From positions 1-5,396 of the forward strand of contig RPYR01000069.1 in assembly GCA_008671285.1 (NCBI GenBank): a DNA stretch of 5,396 nt, written 5' to 3'. Source of the DNA: Collinsella aerofaciens. Lineage in GTDB: Bacteria > Actinomycetota > Coriobacteriia > Coriobacteriales > Coriobacteriaceae. Position 1 is the first letter of the stretch. Each line of letters opens with the position of its first letter. Below the pieces are notes generated by a model that made no database searches, was not told where the DNA came from, and saw only the letters and a list, made by a program, of their open reading frames with translations. This document shows, in pieces, positions 1 to 5,396 of this stretch. A program made the translations under genes and the position numbers.

Positions 1-1
1 C

Positions 2-331
2 GATATGATCGCCGGCAATGCCGACGAGGAAGGCGTGATGATGGCGTTCATCACGCTCAACATGGTCGAGATCTTCCACTGCTTCAATATGCGCAGCCGT
101 CGTGCGTCGCTGTTTAGCATGAAGAAGCAGAACAAGTGGCTTTGGGCTTCGGCTGCGCTGGCGCTGGTGCTGACGGTTATCGTGACCGTGCAGCCGACGC
201 TTGCCGAGATGTTCTTTGGCCCCGTGACGCTTGAGCTCAAGGGCGTTGTCGCCGCCCTGGGCCTTGCCTTCCTGATCATTCCGCTGATGGAGATCTACAA
301 GGCGATCATGCGCGCGGTCGAGAAGGAGTAA
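2..331 (+). CDS. P-type Ca2+/cation-transporting ATPase, C-terminal fragment
   Basis: Only the last 109 codons are present; the reading frame is open from base 2 and the gene starts before the window. The visible part is the C-terminal membrane domain of a P-type ATPase of the Ca2+-pump (type II) family. It has the tail of one helix around MMAFITLNMVEIFHCFN followed by a short basic loop, then a helix around WLWASAALALVLTVIVTV, then a last helix around VVAALGLAFLIIPLMEIY. It ends in a short charged tail (MRAVEKE). The order 'AFITLNMVEIFHCFNMRS ... SLF ... NKWL' is the typical wording of the Cation_ATPase_C region, where the helix before the loop contributes to ion coordination. The family pumps Ca2+ (or a related cation) out of the cytoplasm using ATP. 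The catalytic DKTGT motif lies outside the window, so the exact ion is inferred. The ATG at position 5 is internal and not a start. Confidence 0.85.
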   Translation, partial: DMIAGNADEEGVMMAFITLNMVEIFHCFNMRSRRASLFSMKKQNKWLWASAALALVLTVIVTVQPTLAEMFFGPVTLELKGVVAALGLAFLIIPLMEIYKAIMRAVEKE

Positions 332-342
332 CGTTCCTGTCC

Positions 343-437
343 GGGCCCGACCGCCTGCGGGGTTTCCACGGGCACGTTCTCGCCGCTTTGCGGCTGCGGG
401 ATGTGCCCTTAGGAAACCCCTCCCGGCGGGCGGGCCC
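343..437. repeat. Nested long inverted repeat after the ATPase gene
   Basis: This GC-rich stretch folds back on itself at three nested levels. The outer arms are 343-367 and 412-437. They start and end with GGGCCCG / CGGGCCC, carry ACCGCC / GGCGG, and meet at GGGGTTTCC / GGAAACCCC, with a few unpaired bases between blocks. Inside them GGGCAC (370-375) pairs with GTGCCC (403-408). The innermost GCCGC (382-386) pairs with GCGGC (390-394) around a TTT loop. No T-run follows it, so it is not a standard intrinsic terminator. It could be a 3'-UTR stabilising structure of the ATPase mRNA, a dispersed palindromic element, or a structured RNA. The pairing is seen directly; the role is unknown. Confidence 0.7.
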
Positions 438-496
438 TGCGGTGTCCTTGCTGCTTTTCTCCCGCGCGGATGAAAAAGGGCTGAGGGAAAGTGTGT

Positions 497-532
497 GAGT
501 CGGTCGAGCGGTTGCTCGACCGACTCTTTTTT
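497..532 (+). terminator. Intrinsic terminator between ATPase gene and rsgA
   Basis: A perfect 13-bp stem, 497-509 with 514-526 (left arm GAGTCGGTCGAGC), closes a GGTT loop and is followed directly by six T (527-532). This is a textbook Rho-independent terminator. It should end transcription from the ATPase gene and separate it from rsgA. Confidence 0.95.
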
Positions 533-537
533 GTGGG

Positions 538-543
538 TAAAAT
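538..543 (+). promoter_or_regulatory. Weak candidate -10 element for rsgA
   Basis: TAAAAT lies 39 bases before the rsgA start and just after the terminator T-run, in an otherwise GC-rich setting. It matches TATAAT at five of six positions. A -35 at normal spacing would fall inside the terminator stem (about 515-520, CTCGAC) and is a poor match. Since the terminator isolates rsgA from upstream transcription, a promoter is needed near here, but this one is only a guess. Confidence 0.3.
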
Positions 544-570
544 ACCTGCTCAGTTGTGATTTTGGCTGCT

Positions 571-576
571 GGGAGG
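571..576 (+). promoter_or_regulatory. Ribosome binding site deciding the rsgA start
   Basis: GGGAGG sits 5 bases before the GTG at 582. The longer open frame reaches back to a GTG at 495, but that lies inside the base of the terminator hairpin. Its extra residues look like read-through, so 582 is the preferred start. Confidence 0.8.
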
Positions 577-581
577 CGCTT

Positions 582-1766
582 GTGGGCAAGGTGAAGGCTA
601 AGGCGAAGAAAAAGACGACGGGGGCGCGGGCTAAGCGCGAGCGTCGTCGGAAGCTTGCGACCGAGGCTCCCGCGTCTGCCGAGGAGTTGCTGGCAAGCGT
701 CCCGGGACTTGACGCGCTGCAGGATGTCCCGGCGTTTGATGACCTGCCGGTCGATGGGGCTCAGCAGGCGGCATTTGACGACTTTTGCGCACATGCTGAG
801 GAGCCCGAGCAGATGCGGCTGGGTGCCGTGGTGCGCTTGGATCGCGGGTTTCCGCTGGTGGCAACTGCCGACGACACGTTTCGTGCCGAGCATGCCGTAG
901 GGTTTGCCAAGTCGCGTGGCGAGGACGAGGTCTTGCTGCCCGCCGTGGGCGACCGCGTGGCGGTTCGCCGTGCTCCCGGGCACGACATGGGCGTGATCGA
1001 GTGCGTACTGCCGCGCCGTACGAGCTTTGAACGTTGGCGTGGCCGTGCCCGCGGTGAGCGCCAGGTGCTCTGCTCCAACGTTGACAGCGTGCTGATCGTG
1101 CAGGCGCTCGGCGCCGGCGAGGTGCTGCTCGATCGTGTGGCGCGCTCACTGGTGTTGGCGCTCGATTGCGATGCCGAGCCGGTGGTGGTGCTCACCAAGG
1201 CCGACCGCTGCGAGGCCGATGAGCTCGAGCGCGATCTGGACCGCGTGCGCCGTCTGGTGGGTCCGGGCGTACGCGTGATCGTGACGTCTTCTGCTGAGGG
1301 CCTCGGCCTGGACGAGGTGCGCGCCTGCGTGCCGGCTGGGAGCTGTGCCATGATCTTGGGCGAGTCGGGCGCCGGCAAGTCGACGCTGCTCAACGCGCTA
1401 CTGGGCCACGATGCGCTGGCCACTGGCGGCGTGCGCGAGCGTGATGACCAGGGCCGCCACACTACGGTTGCGCGCGTGATGGTGGCACTGCCGGGCGACG
1501 CCGGCGTGATCGCCGATGCCCCGGGCCTGCGCAGCCTACCGCTCGTGGGTCACGAGCGGGGTCTGGCGCGCGCCTTCCCCGAGATTGTCGAGGCATCGCG
1601 CGCGTGCCGATTTGGCGATTGCACGCATACCCATGAGCCGGGTTGCGCCGTTCGCGAGGCCGAGGACGCCGGGCAGATCGACAGCCTGCGTCTGGAAACG
1701 TTCCAAAACCTGGCGTCATCCATGCGCGTGAGCGCCCAAATGCTCGATCCCGATGTCCATCTGTAA
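582..1766 (+). CDS. rsgA: Ribosome small-subunit-dependent GTPase A (RsgA/YjeQ), 394 aa
   Basis: RsgA is a circularly permuted GTPase that binds the 30S subunit late in assembly, checks the decoding region and releases after GTP hydrolysis. It acts in the cytoplasm. Domains in order: a Lys/Arg-rich tail (residues 2-24), an acidic linker (about 25-78), an OB-fold RNA-binding domain (about 79-146), then the permuted G domain. In the G domain the motifs come in the order G4 TKAD (205-208), G5 SSAEG (236-240), G1 P-loop GESGAGKS (260-267), switch I TT (294-295) and G3 DAPG (312-315). The C-terminal zinc site has the family spacing C-x4-C-x-H-x5-C at C342, C347, H349 and C355. G4-before-G1 order plus this zinc site is diagnostic for RsgA. 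G3 reads DAPG where DTPG is usual, a mild change. The protein is longer than many homologues because of the N-terminal tail. The GTG start is chosen from the GGGAGG site 5 bases upstream. Terminators on both sides suggest a single-gene unit. Confidence 0.96.
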   Translation: MGKVKAKAKKKTTGARAKRERRRKLATEAPASAEELLASVPGLDALQDVPAFDDLPVDGAQQAAFDDFCAHAEEPEQMRLGAVVRLDRGFPLVATADDTFRAEHAVGFAKSRGEDEVLLPAVGDRVAVRRAPGHDMGVIECVLPRRTSFERWRGRARGERQVLCSNVDSVLIVQALGAGEVLLDRVARSLVLALDCDAEPVVVLTKADRCEADELERDLDRVRRLVGPGVRVIVTSSAEGLGLDEVRACVPAGSCAMILGESGAGKSTLLNALLGHDALATGGVRERDDQGRHTTVARVMVALPGDAGVIADAPGLRSLPLVGHERGLARAFPEIVEASRACRFGDCTHTHEPGCAVREAEDAGQIDSLRLETFQNLASSMRVSAQMLDPDVHL

Positions 1767-1783
1767 TTGATTTTTCCTATGAC

Positions 1784-1818
1784 AGCCGTCTCCCAACTGT
1801 TCGGGAGACGGCTTTTTT
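1784..1818 (+). terminator. Intrinsic terminator of rsgA
   Basis: A perfect 11-bp stem, AGCCGTCTCCC (1784-1794) with GGGAGACGGCT (1803-1813), closes an 8-base loop and runs into a T tract (1813-1818). It begins 18 bases after the rsgA stop and separates rsgA from the Tad operon. Confidence 0.95.
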
Positions 1819-1849
1819 GCTGCGGAAAAGCCTTGAAGCATGCAGTTTG

Positions 1850-1963
1850 CTGACGTGCTGACCAAAACCTTGCCATGAGCTTGACGGGCTGGTCAGCTTT
1901 TGGTCGGCGATTGGTTTGACATCGAAAACCAAGATCGCGATTGCGCCGCTTTGCACTCTGACC
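1850..1963. promoter_or_regulatory. Repeat-rich putative control region upstream of the Tad operon
   Basis: The roughly 200 bases between the rsgA terminator and cpaB hold no gene but carry clustered short repeats. CTGAC(C) occurs at 1850-1854, 1858-1863 and 1958-1963, and inverted (GGTCAG) at 1891-1896. GACCAAAA at 1860-1867 is mirrored by TTTTGGTC at 1898-1905. TTGGTTT (1911-1917) and AAACCAA (1926-1932) form a 7-bp inverted repeat around GACATCGA. TTGACA at 1916-1921 is a perfect -35 hexamer overlapping that repeat. However, the -10 at 17-bp spacing (GATTGC, 1939-1944) is poor. The layout fits operator sites over a promoter, or an RNA leader. No known riboswitch class was recognised. Confidence 0.45.
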
Positions 1964-1981
1964 GCCCAGACAATGGTGGTA

Positions 1982-1995
1982 CGGGCATTCGCCCG
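1982..1995 (+). repeat. Small hairpin just before the cpaB ribosome binding site
   Basis: CGGGC (1982-1986) and GCCCG (1991-1995) can pair around an ATTC loop, ending about 11 bases before the ribosome binding site of cpaB. It may affect translation initiation or may be chance in GC-rich DNA. Confidence 0.35.
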
Positions 1996-2005
1996 GCACT
2001 GCCAT

Positions 2006-2013
2006 GAGAGGAG
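2006..2013 (+). promoter_or_regulatory. Ribosome binding site deciding the cpaB start
   Basis: GAGAGGAG lies 5 bases before the GTG at 2019. The in-frame ATG at 2004 overlaps this site and has no good site of its own. The GTG start also gives a normal short basic N-terminus (MNKSKR) before the membrane helix. Confidence 0.75.
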
Positions 2014-2018
2014 CGGCC

Positions 2019-2678
2019 GTGAACAAGAGCAAGCGCATCGCCATCAGTCTGGTCGCGGGCGTGCTCGCTGCTCTGCTCTGCATGGTTTACGGCTCGTCGA
2101 TCCGCTCGCAAGCCGAACAGGTCCAGGCTGAGACCTTGGCCAAGTACGGTGGCGATCGCGTCGAGGTATGCGTCGCGGCGCGCGATATCGATGTGGGCGA
2201 GACCCGCGATGAGACCAATGTCATAACCCAGGAATGGCTGACGAGCCTGCTGCCGCGTGACGCGGCGACCGAGCTGCGCCAGGTGCGCGGCGACGTGACG
2301 ACTTCGCGTATTCCCAAAAACGCCGTGATCTGCAATGTCTACACCAAGGCCGAGAGCCACAAGCTCGAGGTGCCTAAGGGCAAGGTCGCCGTTTCGGTGG
2401 CGGTCGATGCCGAGCACTCGGTCGGCGGTGCCACGGGCGTGGGCAGCTATGTGGACGTGTACGTGCAAAAAGATGGCGTAACCGATCGACTGTGCGGCGC
2501 GCACGTGATCGATACCAGTGAAGATTCCGGTGCCACGCGCGAGGGCAAGATCGAATGGGTGACGCTGGCGGCTGACCCCGAAGACGTCAAGGAACTGCTG
2601 GGAGCCTCGGGCAAGGGAACGGTCAGCTTGACGATTCCCGCCACGGCGCGCGGCAAAAAGAGCGGAGGCGACGAGTGA
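2019..2678 (+). CDS. cpaB: Flp pilus assembly protein CpaB/RcpC with SAF domain, 219 aa
   Basis: A membrane-anchored assembly protein of the Tad/Flp pilus system. A short basic N-terminus (MNKSKR) is followed by one hydrophobic helix (about residues 6-25, around IAISLVAGVLAALLCMVYG), so most of the protein should lie outside the membrane. Residues about 48-110 form a SAF domain, recognisable from VCVAARDIDVGETRDETNV and the later RIPKNAVI turn. Residues about 115-205 match the RcpC/CpaB C-terminal domain: VAVSVAVDAEHSVGGATGVGSYVDVYV, then a variable strand pair, then VTLAADPEDVKELLGASGKGTVSLTI. In Gram-negative bacteria CpaB works next to the outer-membrane secretin; Gram-positive versions lack that partner and probably act in the wall space. 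The gene heads the operon and its TGA overlaps the ATG of tadZ by one base. The identity rests on domain wording plus the neighbouring tadZ and cpaF. Its precise molecular role is poorly known even in the family. Confidence 0.88.
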   Translation: MNKSKRIAISLVAGVLAALLCMVYGSSIRSQAEQVQAETLAKYGGDRVEVCVAARDIDVGETRDETNVITQEWLTSLLPRDAATELRQVRGDVTTSRIPKNAVICNVYTKAESHKLEVPKGKVAVSVAVDAEHSVGGATGVGSYVDVYVQKDGVTDRLCGAHVIDTSEDSGATREGKIEWVTLAADPEDVKELLGASGKGTVSLTIPATARGKKSGGDE

Positions 2679-4327
2679 TGAAGGCGATCTGGCTTGCGTG
2701 CTGCGCGTGCGGCGATTACGGGCTGTTGCAGCGGGAAGTCGAGGGCCGTGATACGGGTGCACAGGTGCTTCGCGTGGGTGACCTGGACGGGCTGGTTTCC
2801 ATGGCGCGGGCGTTTCCGTCGCGCCGCGGAGCTGCCATCATCGCGGCGTCTCTGTTTGATACCGAAGATGTGCGCAAGACTGTTGCGCGCCTGACGGCCG
2901 AAGGCCGCGTGAGTCGCGTGGTCGTGTTGATAGAAGCACTCGATCCGTCGGATATCGAGGGGCTGTTTCGCGCAGGGGCGACCGAGGTCATCGCTGCGCA
3001 CAGTATATGCGGCAACGGGCGAGCGGGCGAGGGAGCGGTTGATTCCGATCGGCGCATGACGATTGAGCCCGATGCTTTTGTTGATAGGGAACCCGGGGCG
3101 CCTCGCGCTACAAGAGGCCCGCGTGTTGATGATTATGGAAAAGCGGAAGCCGAGCATGGTCGGCGCCCCCGGAACCCCCTTGTATGCGATGACGCTGGGG
3201 GGCCGGCGCAGCATGCTGGCGACTCCCCGGCTGTAGATATGGGATACGTGCACGGCGTGAATCTGGCGGATGAACTCGACGAAGTTGAGGGCTTTGCCGG
3301 GTGCGGCGAGTTGTCGCTGATGCAGCATGAGCAGATTGCGCAGAACGAGCCTGCCTCGCAGACCGAACAAGCTGACATGCCGGCTTGGACGCAGCGTGTA
3401 GTTGCGGCGGGGGAGACGGGGACGCTGTCACCGACGCCCGCCCCGCCGCCTCCGATGCCGCCGGCAGACGCTGCCGCTTCGCCGCATCGAGCTCCGGTCG
3501 TCTGCGTCATTTCGGGCTCGGGCGGTTGCGGCAAGTCGACGATCGTTGCCACCATGGCACACGCATCGTCGCTGTTGGGCTTGCGTGCCGCCGTGCTCGA
3601 CCTGGACCTGATGTTTGGAAACCTTTACGACTTGTTAGGCGTCGATGCTCCGCGCGATATGGCGGCACTTATCGAGCCGTCGGCGGCGGGCACGCTCACC
3701 GAGCCGGATATCGTAGCCGCATCGATGCGCGTCGCCCCGGGCGTTACGCTCTGGGGTCCCGTCGCGGCGCCCGAGCAAGCCGAGCTCATGGCACGTCCGG
3801 TGGAGCTACTGCTTGATGTCCTGCGTCGCGAATCCGACGTGGTCTTTATCGATACCTCGGTCTTTTGGGGCGACGCCGTGGCGGCTGCGGTGGCGGCGAG
3901 CGACCGTTGCCTGATCGTTGGCGATGCTGCGGTGTCGTCCGCGACATCGGCGTCGCGCGTCATTGAACTGGCAAGTCGAGTAGGTGTGCCGCGCACGCGC
4001 ATGAGCGCCGTGTTCAACCGGTTCGGTGCGCGCGGGGCAGACGAGGACGTCGCCATGCGCTTTGAGATTGCCTGTGCGTTGAGCTCCAAGATTCGTATCG
4101 CCGATGGCGGGCAGGATCTCGCCGCGCTCATGGCGTTTGGGCGCGCTGATGAGGCAGTGGGGCAGACCAGCGCTTTTGCGACCAGCGTGCGCGAGGCCAC
4201 GCGCGAGATGCTCGTGGAACTGGGGTGCGCCGTCGGTCCTTGGAGCGATATGGTCGCCGACCGTGCAATGCGAACCGAACGCCCGCGTATTCGCCTTCCC
4301 TGGTCGCGCGAGGGTGATCAGCGATGA
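2678..4327 (+). CDS. tadZ: TadZ/CpaE-type pilus-localising MinD-like ATPase, 549 aa
   Basis: TadZ proteins sit at the membrane or pole and help position the Tad pilus machine. Residues 1 to about 108 look like an atypical receiver domain. The alternating strands and helices end in FRAGATEVIAA, as in CpaE, but the usual phospho-acceptor Asp on the central strand (AAIIAASLFD) is not evident. Residues about 109-270 form a long hydrophilic Pro/Ala-rich linker. Residues about 273-520 are a MinD/ParA-fold ATPase. It has a P-loop GSGGCGKST (280-288), a Walker A' LDLDLMFGNL (307-316) and a Walker B-like strand VVFIDTS with D392. The signature lysine of the deviant Walker A (KGGxGKT) is replaced by Ser, as in atypical TadZ P-loops. 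The protein is longer than usual because of the linker. ATG 2678 has GGAGG 9 bases upstream; the GTG at 2675 is also possible. The stop overlaps cpaF by 4 bases (ATGA). Confidence 0.88.
   Translation: MKAIWLACCACGDYGLLQREVEGRDTGAQVLRVGDLDGLVSMARAFPSRRGAAIIAASLFDTEDVRKTVARLTAEGRVSRVVVLIEALDPSDIEGLFRAGATEVIAAHSICGNGRAGEGAVDSDRRMTIEPDAFVDREPGAPRATRGPRVDDYGKAEAEHGRRPRNPLVCDDAGGPAQHAGDSPAVDMGYVHGVNLADELDEVEGFAGCGELSLMQHEQIAQNEPASQTEQADMPAWTQRVVAAGETGTLSPTPAPPPPMPPADAAASPHRAPVVCVISGSGGCGKSTIVATMAHASSLLGLRAAVLDLDLMFGNLYDLLGVDAPRDMAALIEPSAAGTLTEPDIVAASMRVAPGVTLWGPVAAPEQAELMARPVELLLDVLRRESDVVFIDTSVFWGDAVAAAVAASDRCLIVGDAAVSSATSASRVIELASRVGVPRTRMSAVFNRFGARGADEDVAMRFEIACALSSKIRIADGGQDLAALMAFGRADEAVGQTSAFATSVREATREMLVELGCAVGPWSDMVADRAMRTERPRIRLPWSREGDQR
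3080..3236 (+). other. TadZ linker segment with atypical codon use and inverted arms
   Basis: Within the tadZ linker this stretch uses codons that are scarce in the flanking domains (AGG, ACA, AGA, GGA, GGG, GTA). It contains imperfect inverted arms: CCGGGGCGCC (3093-3102) against GGCGCCCCCGG (3162-3172). A second loose pair has AGCATG at 3153-3158 and CATGCT at 3212-3217. A second + frame is open through the same stretch, from 3078 to a TAG at 3234-3236. The segment keeps the tadZ frame open. It may be an in-frame inserted repeat, or simply a fast-evolving disordered linker. Confidence 0.35.
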
Positions 4328-5396
4328 GCCTGCAAACGAGGATTACGGCTGCCGGCGCTGCAGCGGCGGCAGCGCCTGTAGATGCGGGGCGTCGCCGCGC
4401 GGTGAAACGACGCACCAAGCGCGCCGTGATGGACCGCATGGGTTACGACGAAGTGGCGCGTATCAGCGCCTATATCGACCCGGCACTTGCCCGCTCGGAA
4501 TTGCGTCCTGCGGTGGAGGCGGCGCTCAATGTTGAGGAGCCGACCGATCTCGCGACGCCCGAGCGCGAGACCATCATCGACGAGATTTTGGATGACGTGG
4601 TGGGCTTGGGGCCGTTGCAGCCGCTCATCGAGGACGATACCGTTACCGAGATCATGATCAACGGCTGCCGCTCGGCCTTCTTTGAACGCGGCGGCGTCTT
4701 GTACCCCATCGAGCATGCGTTTGAGGACGATGAGCAAATCCGCGTGCTCATCGACCGCATCATCTCGCCACTTGGCCGCCGTATCGACGAGCGCAGCCCC
4801 ATCGTCAACGCCCGCCTCAAAACGGGCTATCGCGTCAACGCGGTGATTCCGCCTGTGGCGATTGACGGACCGATTCTCACCATCCGAAAGTTCTCGGACC
4901 GCATCTGCTCGCTGGACGAGCTTGTGGGGCTGGGGTCGCTGCCGCTTTGGTATGCGCAGCTGCTGTCGTGCGCGGTGTCGCTGCGACAGGATCTGGCGGT
5001 TGCGGGAGGCACGGGATCTGGTAAGACCACCCTGCTCAACGCATTGTCATGCGAGATTTCCACCGGCGAGCGCATCGTGACGATCGAGGACTCTGCCGAG
5101 CTCAAGTTTGCGCATCACCCGCATGTGGTTCGCCTGGAGGCGCGCGAGGCTTCAATTGAGGGCGAGGGCGCGGTGACGATCCGCGACCTGGTGACCAATG
5201 CCCTGCGCATGCGCCCCGACCGCATCGTGGTGGGCGAGGTGCGCGGTGCGGAGTGCTGCGACATGTTGCAGGCCATGAACACGGGCCACGACGGGTCGCT
5301 CACCACACTTCATGCGGGCTCAGAACAGGAGACAGTGGTGCGTCTGACGTTGCGTGCACGTTATGGCATCGATCTGCCTAGCGAGCTAATCGAGGA
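4324..5396 (+). CDS. cpaF: CpaF/TadA-type pilus assembly secretion ATPase, 3' end cut by the window
   Basis: The hexameric type II/IV secretion ATPase that drives Flp pilin polymerisation at the cytoplasmic face of the membrane. The 357 codons present cover the N-terminal domain and most of the core. An Ala-rich, basic N-terminus ([10 protein letters not shown], then [11 protein letters not shown]) is followed by [22 protein letters not shown] and [17 protein letters not shown] (108-124). Next comes [20 protein letters not shown] (151-170) and [21 protein letters not shown] (170-190), all typical CpaF wording. Core motifs are the Walker [10 protein letters not shown] (228-236, K234), the Asp box TIEDSAEL (253-260), the Walker [10 protein letters not shown] (300-308, with E305) and the His box [10 protein letters not shown] (324-333, H330). 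All key catalytic residues seen are intact. The ATG overlaps the tadZ stop as ATGA, with GAGGG 9 bases upstream, implying translational coupling. The C-terminal part and stop lie beyond the window. tadB and tadC would be the expected next genes. Confidence 0.96.
   Translation, partial: MSLQTRITAAGAAAAAAPVDAGRRRAVKRRTKRAVMDRMGYDEVARISAYIDPALARSELRPAVEAALNVEEPTDLATPERETIIDEILDDVVGLGPLQPLIEDDTVTEIMINGCRSAFFERGGVLYPIEHAFEDDEQIRVLIDRIISPLGRRIDERSPIVNARLKTGYRVNAVIPPVAIDGPILTIRKFSDRICSLDELVGLGSLPLWYAQLLSCAVSLRQDLAVAGGTGSGKTTLLNALSCEISTGERIVTIEDSAELKFAHHPHVVRLEAREASIEGEGAVTIRDLVTNALRMRPDRIVVGEVRGAECCDMLQAMNTGHDGSLTTLHAGSEQETVVRLTLRARYGIDLPSELIE

Noticed and set aside
495..581. Longer N-terminus of RsgA starting at GTG 495
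   Set aside because: The start sits in the base of the 497-532 terminator stem and lacks a ribosome binding site. The extra residues do not look like RsgA, and GTG 582 has GGGAGG at ideal spacing.
306..1149. Long minus-strand open frames opposite the 332-1150 region
   Set aside because: Their composition is Arg/Pro/Ser-rich and low-complexity, typical of antisense shadows in GC-rich DNA. One of them also runs through the terminator hairpin. No start site or family resemblance was seen.
1857..1932. c-di-GMP riboswitch upstream of the pilus genes
   Set aside because: Such riboswitches are found ahead of some pilus genes, but the conserved core of the class I aptamer (the GCAAAG-type and CAGGGCAAACC-type stretches) is not present here.
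2004..2018. ATG 2004 as the cpaB start
   Set aside because: It overlaps the GAGAGGAG site that serves GTG 2019 and has no suitable upstream site of its own. The GTG start gives a cleaner signal-anchor N-terminus.
1893..2762. Minus-strand open frame of 289 codons opposite cpaB
   Set aside because: It is antisense to a well-supported SAF/CpaB gene, has His/Arg/Ala-rich wording and no domain I recognise, and it spans the intergenic repeats. It is best explained as a GC-driven shadow.
3078..3236. Second + frame inside tadZ as a separate small gene
   Set aside because: Upstream stops bound it, it has no ribosome binding site, and it lies wholly inside a gene whose frame continues into an intact ATPase domain. 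It is kept only as a hint of an inserted element.
2447..3370. Minus-strand open frame of 307 codons opposite the cpaB/tadZ junction
   Set aside because: It is antisense to two confident genes and has no recognised domain. Its more natural-looking stretch coincides with the odd linker segment, which is reported on its own.

Overview
The window is GC-rich DNA from a bacterium, with every supported gene on the + strand. GTG starts, short translational overlaps and a Tad locus with no outer-membrane component point to a high-GC Gram-positive. The wording of the proteins is most like Coriobacteriia such as Collinsella. That is an impression from protein sequence, not a database result.

Layout: (1) 2-331 is the C-terminal end of a P-type Ca2+/cation-transporting ATPase, covering its last three membrane segments. 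(2) 332-581 holds no gene. It contains a long three-level nested inverted repeat (343-437), then a textbook intrinsic terminator (497-532), then a short leader with a weak promoter candidate. (3) 582-1766 is a complete rsgA, the ribosome-assembly GTPase, starting at GTG with a strong ribosome binding site and closed by a second clear terminator (1784-1818). (4) 1819-2018 is a gene-free regulatory region rich in short direct and inverted repeats. (5) 2019-5396 is the start of a Tad/Flp type IVc pilus operon: cpaB/rcpC (SAF-domain membrane protein), tadZ/cpaE (pseudo-receiver plus MinD-like ATPase) and cpaF/tadA (secretion ATPase, cut by the window end). The three genes overlap by 1 and 4 nt, so they are almost certainly co-transcribed and translationally coupled.

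How the genes work together: the ATPase fragment and rsgA are separate, ordinary units bounded by terminators. In the Tad operon, CpaF is expected to power pilin polymerisation, TadZ to place the machine at a cell site, and CpaB to span membrane and wall space. The pilin, the TadB/TadC platform proteins and the prepilin peptidase are not in this window and would be expected downstream or elsewhere.

The window is a known system type, and I see no wholly new system. The points most worth a second look are the repeat-rich region ahead of the Tad operon, the structured element after the ATPase gene, and the odd linker of TadZ. That linker has codon use unlike the rest of its gene, imperfect inverted arms, and an 8-nt tandem repeat just upstream.
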